Below are positions 1 to 13,141 of a DNA stretch of 64,000 nucleotides, one piece after another. The DNA comes from Montifringilla adamsi (Eukaryota > Chordata > Aves > Passeriformes > Passeridae). Both the position numbers and the translations under genes were made by a program. Position 1 is the first letter of the stretch, and every line of letters starts with the position of its first letter. Where the stretch lies: assembly GCA_017590115.1 (NCBI GenBank), contig JAGGNK010010225.1, forward strand, positions 682,001-746,000, read 5' to 3'. The notes below the pieces were generated by a model. It saw only the letters and a program-made list of their open reading frames with translations, was not told the DNA's origin and did no database searches.

Positions 1-921
1 ATGCCTTGCACCCCAGACAAGGAATAGGAATCCTTTTCTAGCTAGGGTCCTACTGACCCAGCACCCCACTGGAGCCTTCCTGCACCCGTGGCCAGCAGTC
101 CAAGGCAATGTGCTCCACTTCAACCCTGTGCCCACCCACACAACAACAGCACCGGCCACTACCTTGCAACTGAGGAGCCAGGCTCCCCAATTTAGGGGCC
201 ACATGCAGCAAAAGTCACTCAAGGAGAATGGGAGTGATTCTTGCACTTGAATTTGTAGGGCTGCTCTGCCCTCCCATCTCTAGCAGCTCCAAGACTGGCT
301 GTCACAGCAGGGATCAACATCCCACACAGATGCCACGCCCGGCCCGGGGCCACTGTGACCTGCAGGGCACGTGCTGTGCCCGAGCACTGGCCAGACATCG
401 CCACACCACACAGAATGCAGTGCAGAGATGCCAAAAAGCCCTGGAAGCCTAGCCAGCCAAATCCCAAATCCCTCTTATGCCAAACCCCAAATCAGAAATT
501 CACATCTGCATGATATTTGAGCACTGTAAGCAGGTTACTTATTCTGTTAATTGATCCAGCCAGTGAACATAAAAGAGCACCTCAAGTACAGTTAAACAGT
601 GTGAAGCATAAAACAGGGGGGCGGGGAAAAAATGAAACCTAAAACAAACAAATAAATCCCAGACACATTAAACTACAAGAGGCAAAGATAGTCAAACAGT
701 ACTCTTTTGGTTCTGACAGAGTTCAAACACTCTTATTTCACACAAGGAAACAAAGACCCTCTTAGTCTTTTATCTTTAAAATGTGCTTAGCAAATTGCTC
801 AAGAGGTTTTGAATTGGTTTTGTATAGAAACACAACATAGTTGTCAGAGCACTTTAGATGTAATTTCAGTATTTACTGTAAGCAGTAAAGAGTTTCAGAT
901 GGATCTGAATTACATACGTAC
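1..921 (-). other. SH3BP5: SH3BP5 intron 6, 5' part, cut by the window edge
   Basis: The intron starts at the GTACGT donor of exon 6. The next family segment (expected QLKKTVDDL) is not found on the minus strand here, so the intron runs off the window. No other feature is recognised. Confidence 0.8.
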
Positions 922-964
922 CTCTAGTTGGACATAGTACTTTGCCTTGAGTTCAAAATAAGGT
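922..964 (-). CDS. SH3BP5: SH3BP5 exon 6, small coiled-coil exon (last one in the window)
   Basis: This 43-base exon gives one base completing the split lysine codon, then PYFELKAKYYVQLE. The acceptor is TTTTTCCACAG|ACC and the donor is GAG|GTACGT, ending in phase 0. The peptide matches the SH3BP5 family exactly after the conserved NKSK. It was found by searching for the expected continuation of exon 5 and is too short to stand out as an open frame. No further exon (expected to start QLKKTVDDL) is seen in bases 1-921, so the rest of the coiled coil and the C-terminal region with its JNK-binding motifs are off the window. Confidence 0.94.
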
Positions 965-3900
965 CTGTGGAAAAACAAAGAACAGTTGTTTACAATCACT
1001 GGGACTGAATGCCATGTACTGGTGTGGGAGTTGCTCTCTTTGTAGCATTAACACAGCTATTTTGTGTATCACTGCAATCCCAGGAGACCACTATCCAGCT
1101 GATGGAACACCTACACATGCTCTCAGTGTCTCTCTCTTAGTCCCTAATGCATCTGTTTCTCAAGGGTCCTTTGACCTAAATATAAATTGCAAAATTCCAG
1201 TTTTTGGAGTTGACAGCATAATTCCTCCAGGCCTAGATTCTGCAAGATATTTAAATGTAACATCCAACTTCAGGCATAGGCATCCTCTCTCTACCCAGCT
1301 ACTTTCTGAGCCCTCGGCACATGTAAATTCCTACAGAAGGTGAACCTTCTCTGTGTTCAGGTGCGGGGGGTGGAGGGGCAGTTCTTGGGTTTTCCAGTGA
1401 AGGAGAGGGTGTGAAGAGAGGTCAGAGCCCCACACAGAAGGGCACAGCACCTCCCAACAGTGGCCCACCAGGCACTTCCCTAAACTTGCTTATAAGGTTG
1501 CACGAGGACAGGGGTACAAGAGGCGCAGCACAAAGCCTAGAAACCACTTTCCACCCTCAAAGTTTTGAAGCCCACAAGCCAATATCGTCTGATACAACTC
1601 TGAGCAGGAAAAAAAAAATAACCCATTATCTATTATTTAGCAGGGCTCATTACCCTCCTTCCCTATCAGAAGCTCTGCTGGAAAGCAGGGGAGAGATAAA
1701 CAATCAGATATGCCTTTACATGAAATAGAACGTGAACTACTCCTGTGTTTCCACCCTGACAGTAAGACTCTTCTGGAGCTCTAAGCCCTACTGCAGCTGC
1801 ATTTTGGACTGTGCACTAGAATTCAGGAGTGTGAAACTGTGGCTTTCTGATCCTATATTCTTTGAAGGGCTGAATTCACCACGTGGTCACAGACAAAATA
1901 ACTGAGTTGTGTTTCCATTAAAGCAGGTTATTTCCAGCTCTGATACTTTTAAGCACACTCCCATCACCACGAGAGCACCCAGCCAAGTCTCAATACTCCC
2001 AGTGACACCAATCCAGCCAAAATGCATCTCTGCCTTCCCTTAGTGGGACATTACCCTGCCAAAGGCTACACAGATGCACCTGCTAGGCCAAATAGAACAC
2101 TTCAGTTGAGAATTTTGATCCAACAGATAAAGGACTCCTACAGCCCTATCCCAAAGCAATGGTAGCACACAGATCCTGACAGAATGGTGTTGCAAGGAAA
2201 CATGCACAGGGAAAGCAGTGAAGCCCATTCACCTCAAATGACCCGATTCTCAACCTTCCTTACCATGGTGCCAGTTGGGAGGGAACAACCAGGCTCAAGT
2301 CCCAACCTCCCACCAGCTTCCACAAGCCCTGGGAAAAGTCCCCTCTCTATCAGTGACAAGCACAAGTGTGTTTGCGTGGTGTGAAAAAACAATCCACACG
2401 AGCATGTGTGTGTATACACAAACACATACATGTGCACATAGGAGCAGGAATGTTTCATTGCAACAGGTGAGAAAACCACCACCTCAGCAGCCGGAAGGAG
2501 ACCATGAGCCTGACACACAGGAGCTCACACATGAACACTCCTGTCACCCACGGCTCACACACAGCTGGGCACCTGGTGCCAGTAGGAACCAGGGCACTGG
2601 CAGAGGAGGCACTCCCACATCCCAGGGTCCCTCATTCCCTGACATCCATGGCCCTGTAACCACTGGGGGCTGGTCTGTAACTCAGCAGGGCAGGAGAGCC
2701 GCTCACTGGTGTCCTACAGCTGAGCCCAGGGCACTGCACAAAGTGCTCTTCAAGTCAGTGACAGGAAGAGTGAAAGGCACTTTGCCCAAGTCGCCAGAGC
2801 AGAAAGTGACTTCCAAAAACCAGCTAACACAGGCGAGTTCATTACCCTACAGCTCAGAGGCACTGAGCCAGAAGATCTGGTAACTGTTAAGAACATGCAG
2901 CCGTATGCACATTCATAGATCACAAGCAAGTAAGCACCCAAAAACTAAATTAAAAGCAAAACCAAAACAAAACTATCCAGTAATCCTTTGCTCATCAACT
3001 TTACCCAGCAAATAATCTAAATGACTTTCCTCCAGGATGCCTCGGTCTTGCTTTCAAAACAGTAATGCTTTAAGCATCTTAATCCCAAGTGAAGCAAGGA
3101 GCAAATGCAAAGCATTTTCTGCCCAAAAGAGAGCAACTCATTCAGTGTGCCTATCCACGAGTTTAAAGAGAATATGAGCAATAGGCCAGAAAGGCCTAAG
3201 TGTTACAGTCAGTGCTGCCACACCACCCAGGGAGGAGGTCAGAACAGGATGCTGGTGTTAAATCCTTCCTGAAGAGCAGCTAGAGGCCAGCTACACCCTA
3301 CAATACAAACAGCTGCAAATTCAGCAGCCTCATTTCCCAGTTTCTGTAGCCACTTGACACCACTGATGTTTTCAGCTCAGTTGCAATTTTCCTTTATGTG
3401 AAAATTGCAATGCTGGGAGACAACTGACCTTTCCAACATCCCTATGTAGCATAACTTCAAAGACATCCACGACTATTTGTGCCACCAGGCATGTTTCACA
3501 TCAGTACTAGGTTAGAAGTGGCATTTCTGTACACCCTTTATTAAAGAATCTCCAAAACACCCTACCTAGATGGTTTACGCTGCAATCAGCCCTGCTGTGA
3601 GACAAAAGAATACACTGGGATCCTTCCAAGAAGTGGAAACCAGCTTGGCCCGAGGAGAATGACACAAGACACACCTATGAGGGTAGCTCCAGCAAAGAAA
3701 TGAAAACTCAGAGGCACGTCACACAAGCGGCAGCTGGGAAACCAGGCTCCACACCATCATAAAAAGCTATGTAGGACCCCACTGACAACTTAATCATGGT
3801 CTTTATTTTATATCTTATTACAAGGAAGGAACTCCTGGCAGCCAAAACTTGTTCTCAGCTATTGCCCTTATTCAGAGGGATCTGTCATTTAGGGATCTGG

Positions 3901-4831
3901 TGATGGTTTTCACAGCCCTTGTGCAGTGCTAGACAAACAGCATGCAGCTCATTCTAGGAAGTCACACCACTACACTGTTTCAGCAAACATGCTCGAATCT
4001 TGCTTGAGAAGTGCTAATCCTTTCTTGAATTGAGCAAACACCAATCAAAATAGATTTTTAGCTGACCGATTTCACCAAAAAGTCATTTTTAGATGAAGGG
4101 GATTAAAAGCTAAAACAGCAAGCAGATTGTTTAGACAAGCCACAGTCTGGAAATATTTAAAAAAAAAAAAAGACTGTGAAATATAAAGAGGATTAAGAAT
4201 TGGTTGTAAACAGGGCCAAAATTTTAAACAGGTTCTGAACAAAAAGCTGTTTCACTTCTCTGCAACAGAGCCAAACTGCACAGTAAACGCAGACACAATT
4301 ATTAATGACACGAGCTGCTTAGCTATGCCTTCTGAAGGGTGTTTCCTTCCCCAAGAACAGCTCTCACACAGCTTTGCCATGGCAGCAGGAAGTAAACAAG
4401 CCACGTGTACAGCACCTTACACCCGTGCAGTCTCGCACCTTTCAGCTTTCTGTCACTTGCTTAGTTGCTCTCCTAACTAAAAGTAAGAGCTGTGAACAAA
4501 AATAAGGCTGTGAAACATCCACATAGAGCTCTGCAGACAGCACTTGTGTGTATCCCATGCGCCTGTTCCTCAAATCACACACCACCAAGGAGTTCAGTGC
4601 ACTAGAACAAGACCAAGATGCTGCTCAGAAAGGTTTCTTATCCCAGTTCACCAGTCCATCGAGTCAGGTACTTCAAAAGACAAACACCAGTACCAGCTGT
4701 GCTGTGAGGCTGCTACACACAGAGAGGAACCCAAAGAGCAATACACTTCCACAAGCCCAAAAATCCCATCAAATAGGTACTTCCCCCAAAGAGTTTTCAC
4801 CACTAAACCCCTCTCCAAACATAAAACATAC
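965..4831 (-). other. SH3BP5: SH3BP5 intron 5
   Basis: This intron is about 3.9 kb with borders GTATGT and CCACAG. A 202-codon open stretch lies on the opposite strand at 2275-2883. It has no ATG at its start and looks like chance. A short TG/CA-rich patch occurs near 2.4 kb. I see no known repeat. Confidence 0.9.
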
Positions 4832-4962
4832 TTTGATTTATTGATGGCTCTTTTCAGCTTCTTCTCCAGTTGTTTCATCCTCCCCATGGCAGCATTGTAT
4901 TTGGCTGCAGTCTCTTTGTGAACCAACTCGCTTCTCGTTTTGGTCTGTTCCGCCTCCATGAC
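4832..4962 (-). CDS. SH3BP5: SH3BP5 exon 5, coiled-coil segment
   Basis: The exon is 131 bases long. It gives 43 codons, starting VMEAEQTKTRSELVHKETAA and ending KKLKRAINKS, plus two bases of a split lysine codon. The acceptor is CTCTCGAAG|GTC behind a T/C-rich tract. The donor is AAA|GTATGT, leaving phase 2. An open frame runs on past the donor into the intron, but the encoded residues stop resembling the family exactly at this splice site. The next exon supplies the third base of the lysine codon, which confirms the boundary. Two Arg/Lys swaps relative to human (AAKYNAAMGRMKQ here) are conservative. Confidence 0.96.
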
Positions 4963-7900
4963 CTTCGAGAGGGGGAAAAAAACAGGTTGAGCAGCAAGAC
5001 ACAGTGATCCACTTCTTATCATTTCAATTAACAGCAACTTCATAATCTCTCCAATCAGCTCATGCCAGGAAAGTGAGGGTATAGAAAAAGTTACTTCCAG
5101 TGAACCTATTTAAAAGTCTTACCTGAAAAGAGCAGCAGCTCTTCAAACACTGTGTAAATTATGACAAAGGTGTTACAGCTTTTCACAGAATCTCTCTTAC
5201 AGGAAGTTTAGAAGACCCTCAGCTTTTGGGAACATCCATTTTTTAACCAAGTTAGATATTCACAAGTGGAGCAAGACTAGCAGAAGTCACCCAGTTATAT
5301 TCAACAGCAATGTTTCGGTTTCCTCCTGCTTCTCTCCCGGGAACCTGACTTTCCCAGCAGAGAGCTTGCTGGTTGCTCAGCTCCCAGCCGCAGCCCCATC
5401 ACTCTGGAAAGGGCTGGACACCAACCACAGCAGAGGGAGGACTCAAACACAGTTTGGCCTGAATAACCAACCACTAGGAAACTGAGTCCAAGATGGCTCT
5501 TCCCTTAAAAACAGCTGACATGCCTGAAATCACTGAATATGCAAAGGTTCAAGCCCTGAGCTGACACTCCCACTACGCAGAGAAGGAGAGTTATGCTGAT
5601 GACCAGCCCCCTATCCTCATGTATCACGATATCTAGAACACAAGTCTGATAAGGAGCAGCTGAGGGAGATGGGGGTGTTCAGCCTGGAGAAAAGGAGGCT
5701 CAGGGAGACCTCACTGCTCTTTAAAACCTCCTGAAAGGAGGGTGTAGCCAGGTGGGAATCAGCCTCTTCCCCCCCCCCCCCAGTGAGGAAGGGGCTTCAA
5801 GTTGCTCCAGGGGAGGTTTAGATAGAATATTAGGAATTTTTTTTTTTTACTGGAAGGGTTGTCACAAGCATTGGGAGAGGGACAGTAAATGTCTCTCCAT
5901 TAGCTGCACTGCCGGTATCCCACAGCCACGCTTTGCCAGTAATTTTATCCAGGGTACTTTTATTGTCCAAATTTGAGATGTCAGAGTTGTAAGTCAGAAA
6001 ATGTATTTTATTTGGTGCACTAGCTATCCAGACAGGGAGGTGACTGATTTTTTTAAAAGTCAGAAAAGTGGTGACACCTCTTTGTTGGTCTGGCAATGAG
6101 GGGAAAGCAGGTGTTTTCTTTAAGCTTCCTGCTTTGCAGCTATGAAGGTATTCACACAAAAAATGGCAGGACTTGATTCTCTCCAGTACTGGATTTTGAA
6201 ATGCCTCAGCTGTGATACCAACTACTCCACAACTTAAGATAAATTTGCTCCACATGGCTCCCACCACCAGACTACATCTGAGCTCATATATGCAGAGAGA
6301 ATATCCAAAATATCTTGATTTTAAATAACCTCACCCACAAAGTTTAATTTATTTTGAAAAGGTGGGCTAATCCTCCCAACCCTCAGGCTGAACTGAGCAA
6401 GGGAAAGAGATGGTCAGCACTGACTCACTCGGATCACTGCTCCTCTCAGGAAAACTGTCATATTGTCCTTTCTGATGCCTAAATGAAAGAGTGAAACTGC
6501 CAAAGCAATCAGCATCAACTTGGAGCTCCTGTTGCCACAACTGGAGGCCACTTTTTGCTCCTCTGCACACACCACTCATTATTAAAGAAAGGAATTGCTA
6601 GAGAACTTTAAACTATGAGAAACAAAGATTTTCAAAAGATCTTCTGATAAGATATAAAAAAAATATACTCAACCCCAACACCCTTCAACTTTCTCATATA
6701 TATAAGGCATCCATTTTCAAAGAAAGGGAAAAAGAAAAAAAAAAAAATCTATCAGGCTCATAACATATTCTCTCCTGCGTCCTGAAAAATAAACTGGAGC
6801 CTCTTATCTCAAACAACTGCTTTAAAGTCAGTTGGTGCAACAACTTGCCTTAGTGAAACATGTCAGACAAGGCTGGTTTTAACGTGCAAGTCTCTTAAAT
6901 CAAACCACAGTCTCCAAAGACTGCACAGAAGGTGGCTCATCTTCTTTCTAGTGTGGCAAGGAAATTTAAAAACACCGTAAGCTACAAAATAATGGAGCAA
7001 CAGGAATCTGCCAATGTTCAGTTACATGTCAGTCCCTCACATCCATTCTTAGGGCAAAATTAGCACAAACTTTGATATCTGGGATAAATCACATGATAAG
7101 TATGACCAACACCAGGCTCATAAAGCAGGTTAGGTGTCCAGTACTGTGCTGATTTTTTCCAATGTCTCATACCAAACATAACAGAAATGCTGAACCCTGC
7201 AGAACTGGGATTTGAGGATGACACATTGCAAACAGAATATCTGATAAAATGTAGAATTTGCTACCACCCATATATACCCATGCTCATTACCTTGTCCAGA
7301 AAGAAAGGGGTAAAAAGGCTACATACTTCATCCTTTTGAGGAATCAGTGATGTAAGAAAATCTCTCTCTCCCCCTACAGTCTTGTTTTCCTGTGGGAATT
7401 CTGTGTTCATGCCCACATTATCCATGCAAGTCTGCAGAGACAGCCTGTCCCCTTTTCCTAGGACAGGAAATGCTCAAGGTGCATGCCCGAGGCTGAGGAT
7501 ATTACCTGGGGGATTGTAAGGTACCTCTGCAGAGATCCATCACCTGCCAAAATGCATTTAAGCACTTCATTCAAACAAGAAGAAACAAGAAATCATCCAC
7601 TCCTCCACAAAACTCAAACAGCCTTTAAATGGGGAAGCTGTCCATCAGGGCTGGCAGACAGAAACAAATTGCAAATGATGCTGCCAGCTCTGCATCTGGG
7701 AAGTTCAATGGAAGACCAGCCAGCCTAACTCCTCACCTCCTAAGGAAGGCTCAGAAAGACAGACAGGCTTGTGTAGGAAAGAAGTACTTTTTATTAGAGC
7801 TAATAAGACATTTGGTGAAAAAATTGCAGTGTCATATGGACTTGTAAACAAGCTCTTGGTCACAGTTCCCAAATAAGCTGGTTTGTCTAACCCAAGTGCT

Positions 7901-10900
7901 TCTACCACCCACCTTGCCTTGGAGATGCTCCTAAGCCATCACAGATGCAGCAGCATCACTTAGAAAAAGGGAGAAAAAGAAGTGAGGATGACACCTCTTC
8001 AAACAAAGGCTGCTCAAGACACATCTCACCTCCTGACATTGTACCTGCCTTTCAGCTCACCCTTGGGGTGAGCAGGGGACATCATCTTGGACAAAAACAC
8101 CAGGATGGATGAACTTCCAGGACACCCATATAACCACCAGACATTCCTGTAGCCCTTGCCTGTCCCTAACTACTGGATCACCTACCCCAGGCAGAAATCA
8201 CTCTCCCAGGTAGCACAGGCTGTAAGATACAAGCAATGGGAAACAAAGCAGGCAAAAACCCTCAACACAGATATCAATTCCTCTTCTCTCCTCCCTTACC
8301 CTCTATTTCCTACCCACTTGTCTGGAAAAGGAAGGTCAGTGTAGAGCATATATTTACCATCAACAAGTCTGTACCAGTAGCTTTGTTCCACCCAAAATGT
8401 TTCCATAATCAGAAGTAAAAATGGATTCCAGGCAAAATTTCAGTAATAAAAATAGATGCAAAACAACAATTTTATCGAAAGGACAATATCAACAATTTTA
8501 TCAGGAGTTGAGAAAAGCTGACCATCAAAGCCAGAGAATTACTCTGAAAGACTGTTTCTTTCACAAAACATTAAATTGATTATTCTTCTAGGGGAAGAAT
8601 AAAAATAAGACAGGAAAGAAAAAACCAGGAGGAGAGAATCAACAATACGAGGAATCACAAAAAAAAAAATCACTGCATTTCCAGGATAAAGTGACAGAGG
8701 GATCAGGACAAGGCAAGATGTAGTTCGTTGCTTCTTTCACAGAATTTGCTTCTCCCCGTTTTTCCTCTAAGTTTTTCTAGCTGCAGGAAGTATCTCTCCT
8801 CTCTACATCATGAAAGCACCCACACATTTTACACTGACAGATGGTACTTCACTGTGTAATATCAAAGGGAGCTTCACAAGCCAAATTAATCCAAGAGGGA
8901 GCATGCCTCCTCCCTCTTTACTCTCCCCTCATCCTCTCCTTTTTAAAATGTCTCATGATCAAGAGCCAAAACATTTCTTCTCCCTGCCAGAATTTATGAA
9001 CTCAACATATCTCAGGAAAGACTGTAAAAGCAGAACATTTTTAAGACTGCAGATTGCATCAGCAATTAGAAATTAGCAATTTCTCTTGAAATTCATGAAG
9101 CATCTTCCTTTCTGCTCCAGCTTGTGTCAAACTAAATGTAACACATCTGTCAATACTTTCCTTTTACACATCTTTATGAATTATTTTCAATAGGAGCATA
9201 AATGTGAAGATCTTTTTCCTCCATCCCTCCAAAATTCAATATCCTGTGGTCCTTTCACTGGACTGTCTTTCACAGCCCTGCTCTCTGCACCCGAAACTGC
9301 AGCATTACAATTCAAGGTACGAACAAGCTGGTACTCACTAGCAAAAACAATCTCCAAATTTTAACGAGACAGTTACCAAAATCCTGGTAAGACAATGGCT
9401 AAGAGTGAACAGTACTCTTCCTCTCCAGGCAGCTTAAGAGCTCATCAAGCCTGTCTACATTTCCATTATAATCAACAGAGAATTTATCTTACAATGAACT
9501 TGTCCCTCTGGCCACATGAATTGCTCTCCAGACACCACTTACTGATCAGATCGCCTTTCATCATAATGGAACTTTGGCAAGTAATGGTGATACACAGTCA
9601 GGTTCTAGACATGACACCATGAGCTAAATTCCAATCTAAGTGTCATTACACTTCTCAGATCTGTGGAAAAATGGACATTTAGAAAAAAAACCACACGACT
9701 TTACCCCAAAACAAACATCAAGTTAAGAGTAGAAGTGGGCAAAGCAGCTGCCTGACTTGCAGGATTGCACCACAGTCCAGTGCTTCTCTGTTGTGAACAC
9801 TTAGCTCAAGCACAGACATTTGCAGGGATTAATTGCATCTTCACAAGCAGGTAGGCAGGAATCCAGCTCCTATTTATGCTCCCAGCCTCCTTTGGAATCA
9901 CAGCTCAAACTGCGAGGTGCAAAGAAATTTCTGAGTGATAGCCTATACTCCATGTACATGTTCATGCTGGTTCTGTCTGTTCCATGAATAGAAAGATTTT
10001 CCACACATTATGCTCCCAGCTCACGCAGGAAAAACAAAATTCCAGTAACTGTCCCATTTTGCATCAATTGAATTGTATGATTTTCTAGATCAGTGGCTAC
10101 AAAAGTCTTGTTTGCAGAAGCACAATAGCTCATCACATTAAAAATAGTGTTAATAGCTTTTCAGACTATCAAGACACCAAAAAGCAATTACAACATACAA
10201 CCCTTATCTCTATTTCCTCCCAATGAGGGTCTGGAAACTGCATTTCCTGTTTGGTACCCTGGAACCCAAGTCCTTGCCTATATCCATCAGGTCAAGTGCA
10301 AAAGTAACCTGGCAGCATTTCCACACAGCTGCATAAAACATCAGTTTCTAGTTTGTTCTCTCACCAACACTTTTTCTTTATGCTTTCTTTTTCCAGTTCA
10401 CAGTGTTTGTCAGCTACCAAGCTACAGGGCTCAGGTTTGGTTCCAAGTTTCAGATTCATTCAGTAAAGCCTGCTCCCTCTGCCTAAGAACAGCAAATAAA
10501 AACCACTTGACTCTGGCCTGACATTTCTATCAGAAGAGAAACATGAATCAGTAGCCCACTTCTAACATTTAGCTCAGAGGTGCTTTTCTGCACTTGAGTC
10601 CTTGCTGCAAAAGGTCTGGTGCAAGATTATTCTCTGCCCACTACAACTGTCTATAAATGCATGAAAAAAAACTATAAAATTCAAATAAACAGTGCAAAAG
10701 CTTTCTCCAAGAACAATTTTATATGTGCCAGTAGAAGATGTCTATTTCTTAACCCTCAGCCTTCACCCACAGAAACAGTTTTTTTCCCACCAGTGATTTC
10801 TAATGTAATTCATAGTTAATGATCTGAGTTGTCAGCAACACTGTGGCAGTGAAGGAGAACTTTTGTTCTAAAAGATCCCATCCCCTAACCTCTTTTCATC

Positions 10901-12976
10901 CATAGCTTGGTAGGCAATGCCAATGTTTCCTCCTCCCTGAGATCCCAATCATTCTGTTTGCCTCACTGAACACTGAGCACTTCATTAACTGCATGCACTG
11001 AAGCCAAGTGAAGCTTTCACCCCACTCTTAGAGAAGACACAAAACTCAGTCAAGCACTCCAAACAAACTAATGCTGGGTGTGATCAGTCAGGACTTCCAA
11101 TAGCATTTTCACCCTCCTTGGCTCTGGCCTTAGCCTTAAGACCTCCACCACAGCCAATGAAAATCACAGGACAAACTTCCATGTAACTCTCCCAAAACCT
11201 GCTGCACCATGGAAAGGTGCAGATGGGCTTTCTAGGAACTGAGTTCACCCAAACTATTTTAAGCTCTGGGAGTTGTTGGACAACAAGTTTTCCATTCATG
11301 GAGCCCTCAGCTGCTCTGTACAGTCCAGTCTGTGCCTAGGAGATTTTATAGCTGCGGTGGGTACACCTAAGCACCCCATTTACTGTTCAGCTGTAACAAA
11401 TCAGCGACATTAGGGCTTGAACCAGCCCCCCAACAAGCAGCTGTCCTGCAATCACTGACAGCATCTATTGACACCACCAGCACGACCCCACCAAACACTG
11501 CCAGCAGCCAGCCAGCTGCTGCTCTGAATCACTGGGTTGGCTCATCTCAGGTTTGCACACCTCTCACAGACTGTCAGGGAATGATCAAGAGTTGTAGAAG
11601 GACACAAGGATGCCTTTGAAACAGCCAAGGAAAAGAAGAATTCATCTGTACTCTCAAGTTGCCATTGTTTCTTTCGTCACCCAGCCCAAGACAAGTTTTT
11701 GTTCTGCCAGCTAGAGAGAGGTAGGTGGTAGATGTGATTGCTGTTACTGTCCACCAAAACTCAGCAGTTTAGCAGTCAGGAGCTCTAAGCAACTCCTTAG
11801 ACACTTCTGGTTTTCTCATCTATCAATTCTGAGAATCCAAAATTATCTATTTCTGGACTTCATTCATACTGAGCAGGGATTACAGCTAGGGAAAATGACA
11901 GCTGGCACACACACACATAGCAAAGGTGGGGCTCCCCTCATAAACACAGAGGTCACCAGATCTGCAAATACCAAACTGTAACAGAGACAATAACACAAAC
12001 AGTACCCTGGAGTTCATTTTCTCATTAATGTATACCAGGTTTTCTATCTCTCCCCTACACACAGCAAACATCCTTTCTGTTGTCTGTTTCTTCATTAGGC
12101 AGCTGGATTTTAAAATTCACTCTGAAATAGAGGCTTTCTTATAACTGAGAAGCTTCTGCAACAGAACAGAGCAACTGTTGCACTGAGGACTGCAAGACAA
12201 TATGAGCATTGTATGGCATGATAGCATGTTGGAATAGCAAGTTCAGCTTCACTGGCATATGACAGAACAAAAGTTTTTAACTTGGGTTTTTGGTTCTTTT
12301 ATGTTAAAAAAAGGCAGAAAGGTTTATTTTAACAGAGAGAAGATAAATGACAGGAAAATCCTTCCTGACATCTGCTAGAAAGAATACTGTCTTTCTTTGT
12401 TAGTGCATCTGTAGGTTTAAAAAGACTTTACAAAGGAGGTAGGACCTTGTCTAAATTCCAAAGTGAATTCAGGGTAAAGCAGCATGCAAACTTAAAATGC
12501 AACTCACGATTTTGAGTAATTCCACATTCAAACACACATTTCTGAAGCAAAGTGACTTGTTCAATTTAGTCCCTACTAAGGACAGGTTATACTAAAACTG
12601 GAACATGTCCCTGTTTTGCCAGGGTAAACACACCCATAACACACACACTCAGGAACGGGCATCCCCATGCAATTTTTCTGGCACAATTCCAAATGCAGAC
12701 ATGCCTTAAGACATTGTTTATCCCTGTAAAAGAAATGGTAATAACTTTTTTTTTCCTGTAGAGAGCTACTGCACTACTGTAGCACCACTACAGTTGTCCC
12801 ATAAGCAGCCAAGACCCAGACCATTCAACCTTAGGCTTCACCATTTCCATAGCTTCACTTCCTACATGTCATGTATCTGGACCAAAAGGAAAATCTGGTC
12901 TTTCAGAAACTGGGCCTCATACACCACAGGGGAACACAAAGTATGGAAAAGGCAGATGCTGGGGCAGGTGTATTAC
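4963..12976 (-). other. SH3BP5: SH3BP5 intron 4
   Basis: This intron is about 8.0 kb with borders GTAATA and TCGAAG. It contains one CR1 fragment at 5.65-5.88 kb and short homopolymer runs. No other coding or repeat feature is recognised. Confidence 0.9.
5651..5880 (+). mobile_element. CR1 LINE 3' fragment
   Basis: The sequence GGGGGTGTTCAGCCTGGAGA and the following text match the 3' part of CR1 LINEs downstream of the reverse transcriptase. A GCTCCAGGGGAGGTTTAGAT-like block follows. The copy is truncated at both ends and interrupted by a 13-C run (5769-5781) and a 12-T run (5837-5848). It lies antisense to SH3BP5 in intron 4 and has no coding capacity. Confidence 0.85.
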
Positions 12977-13141
12977 CCTCTGAGTAGCGTGGTTGAGCAT
13001 CTCCTGCCAGGCAGAGTCAAACTGGCGCTTGTCATCTTCCAGCAGCCTCTGCTCTGCAAGAGAAATGGTCTCCTTCGCAGCACGCAGCACTTCCGTGGCC
13101 CTCTGGAAGTCCTGAGTCGCCCTCTGAGCCTCCAGCTGTGC
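12977..13141 (-). CDS. SH3BP5: SH3BP5 exon 4, coiled-coil segment
   Basis: This exon has 55 codons, from AQLEAQRATQDFQRATEVLR to DSAWQEMLNHATQR. Compared with the human protein as I remember it, only one conservative change is evident (Lys to Arg near residue 7 of the exon). The acceptor is a long pyrimidine run, CCTTTTTTTTTCCCCTTTAG|GCA, and the donor is AGG|GTAATA. Both ends are phase 0. The WQEMLNHAT motif is shared by SH3BP5 and SH3BP5L and is a good family marker. The exon is separated from exon 3 by the largest intron in the window, about 18.9 kb. Confidence 0.97.

Noticed and set aside
2275..2883. 202-codon plus-strand open frame inside intron 5
   Set aside because: It begins at TTG rather than ATG, is low in complexity (Pro/Thr/His/Ser-rich), resembles no family and lies antisense in an intron. 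Judged a chance open stretch.
4648..5043. 131-codon minus-strand open frame as a complete small gene
   Set aside because: Only the part at 4832-4962 is real (SH3BP5 exon 5). The flanks are intron sequence read past consensus splice sites.
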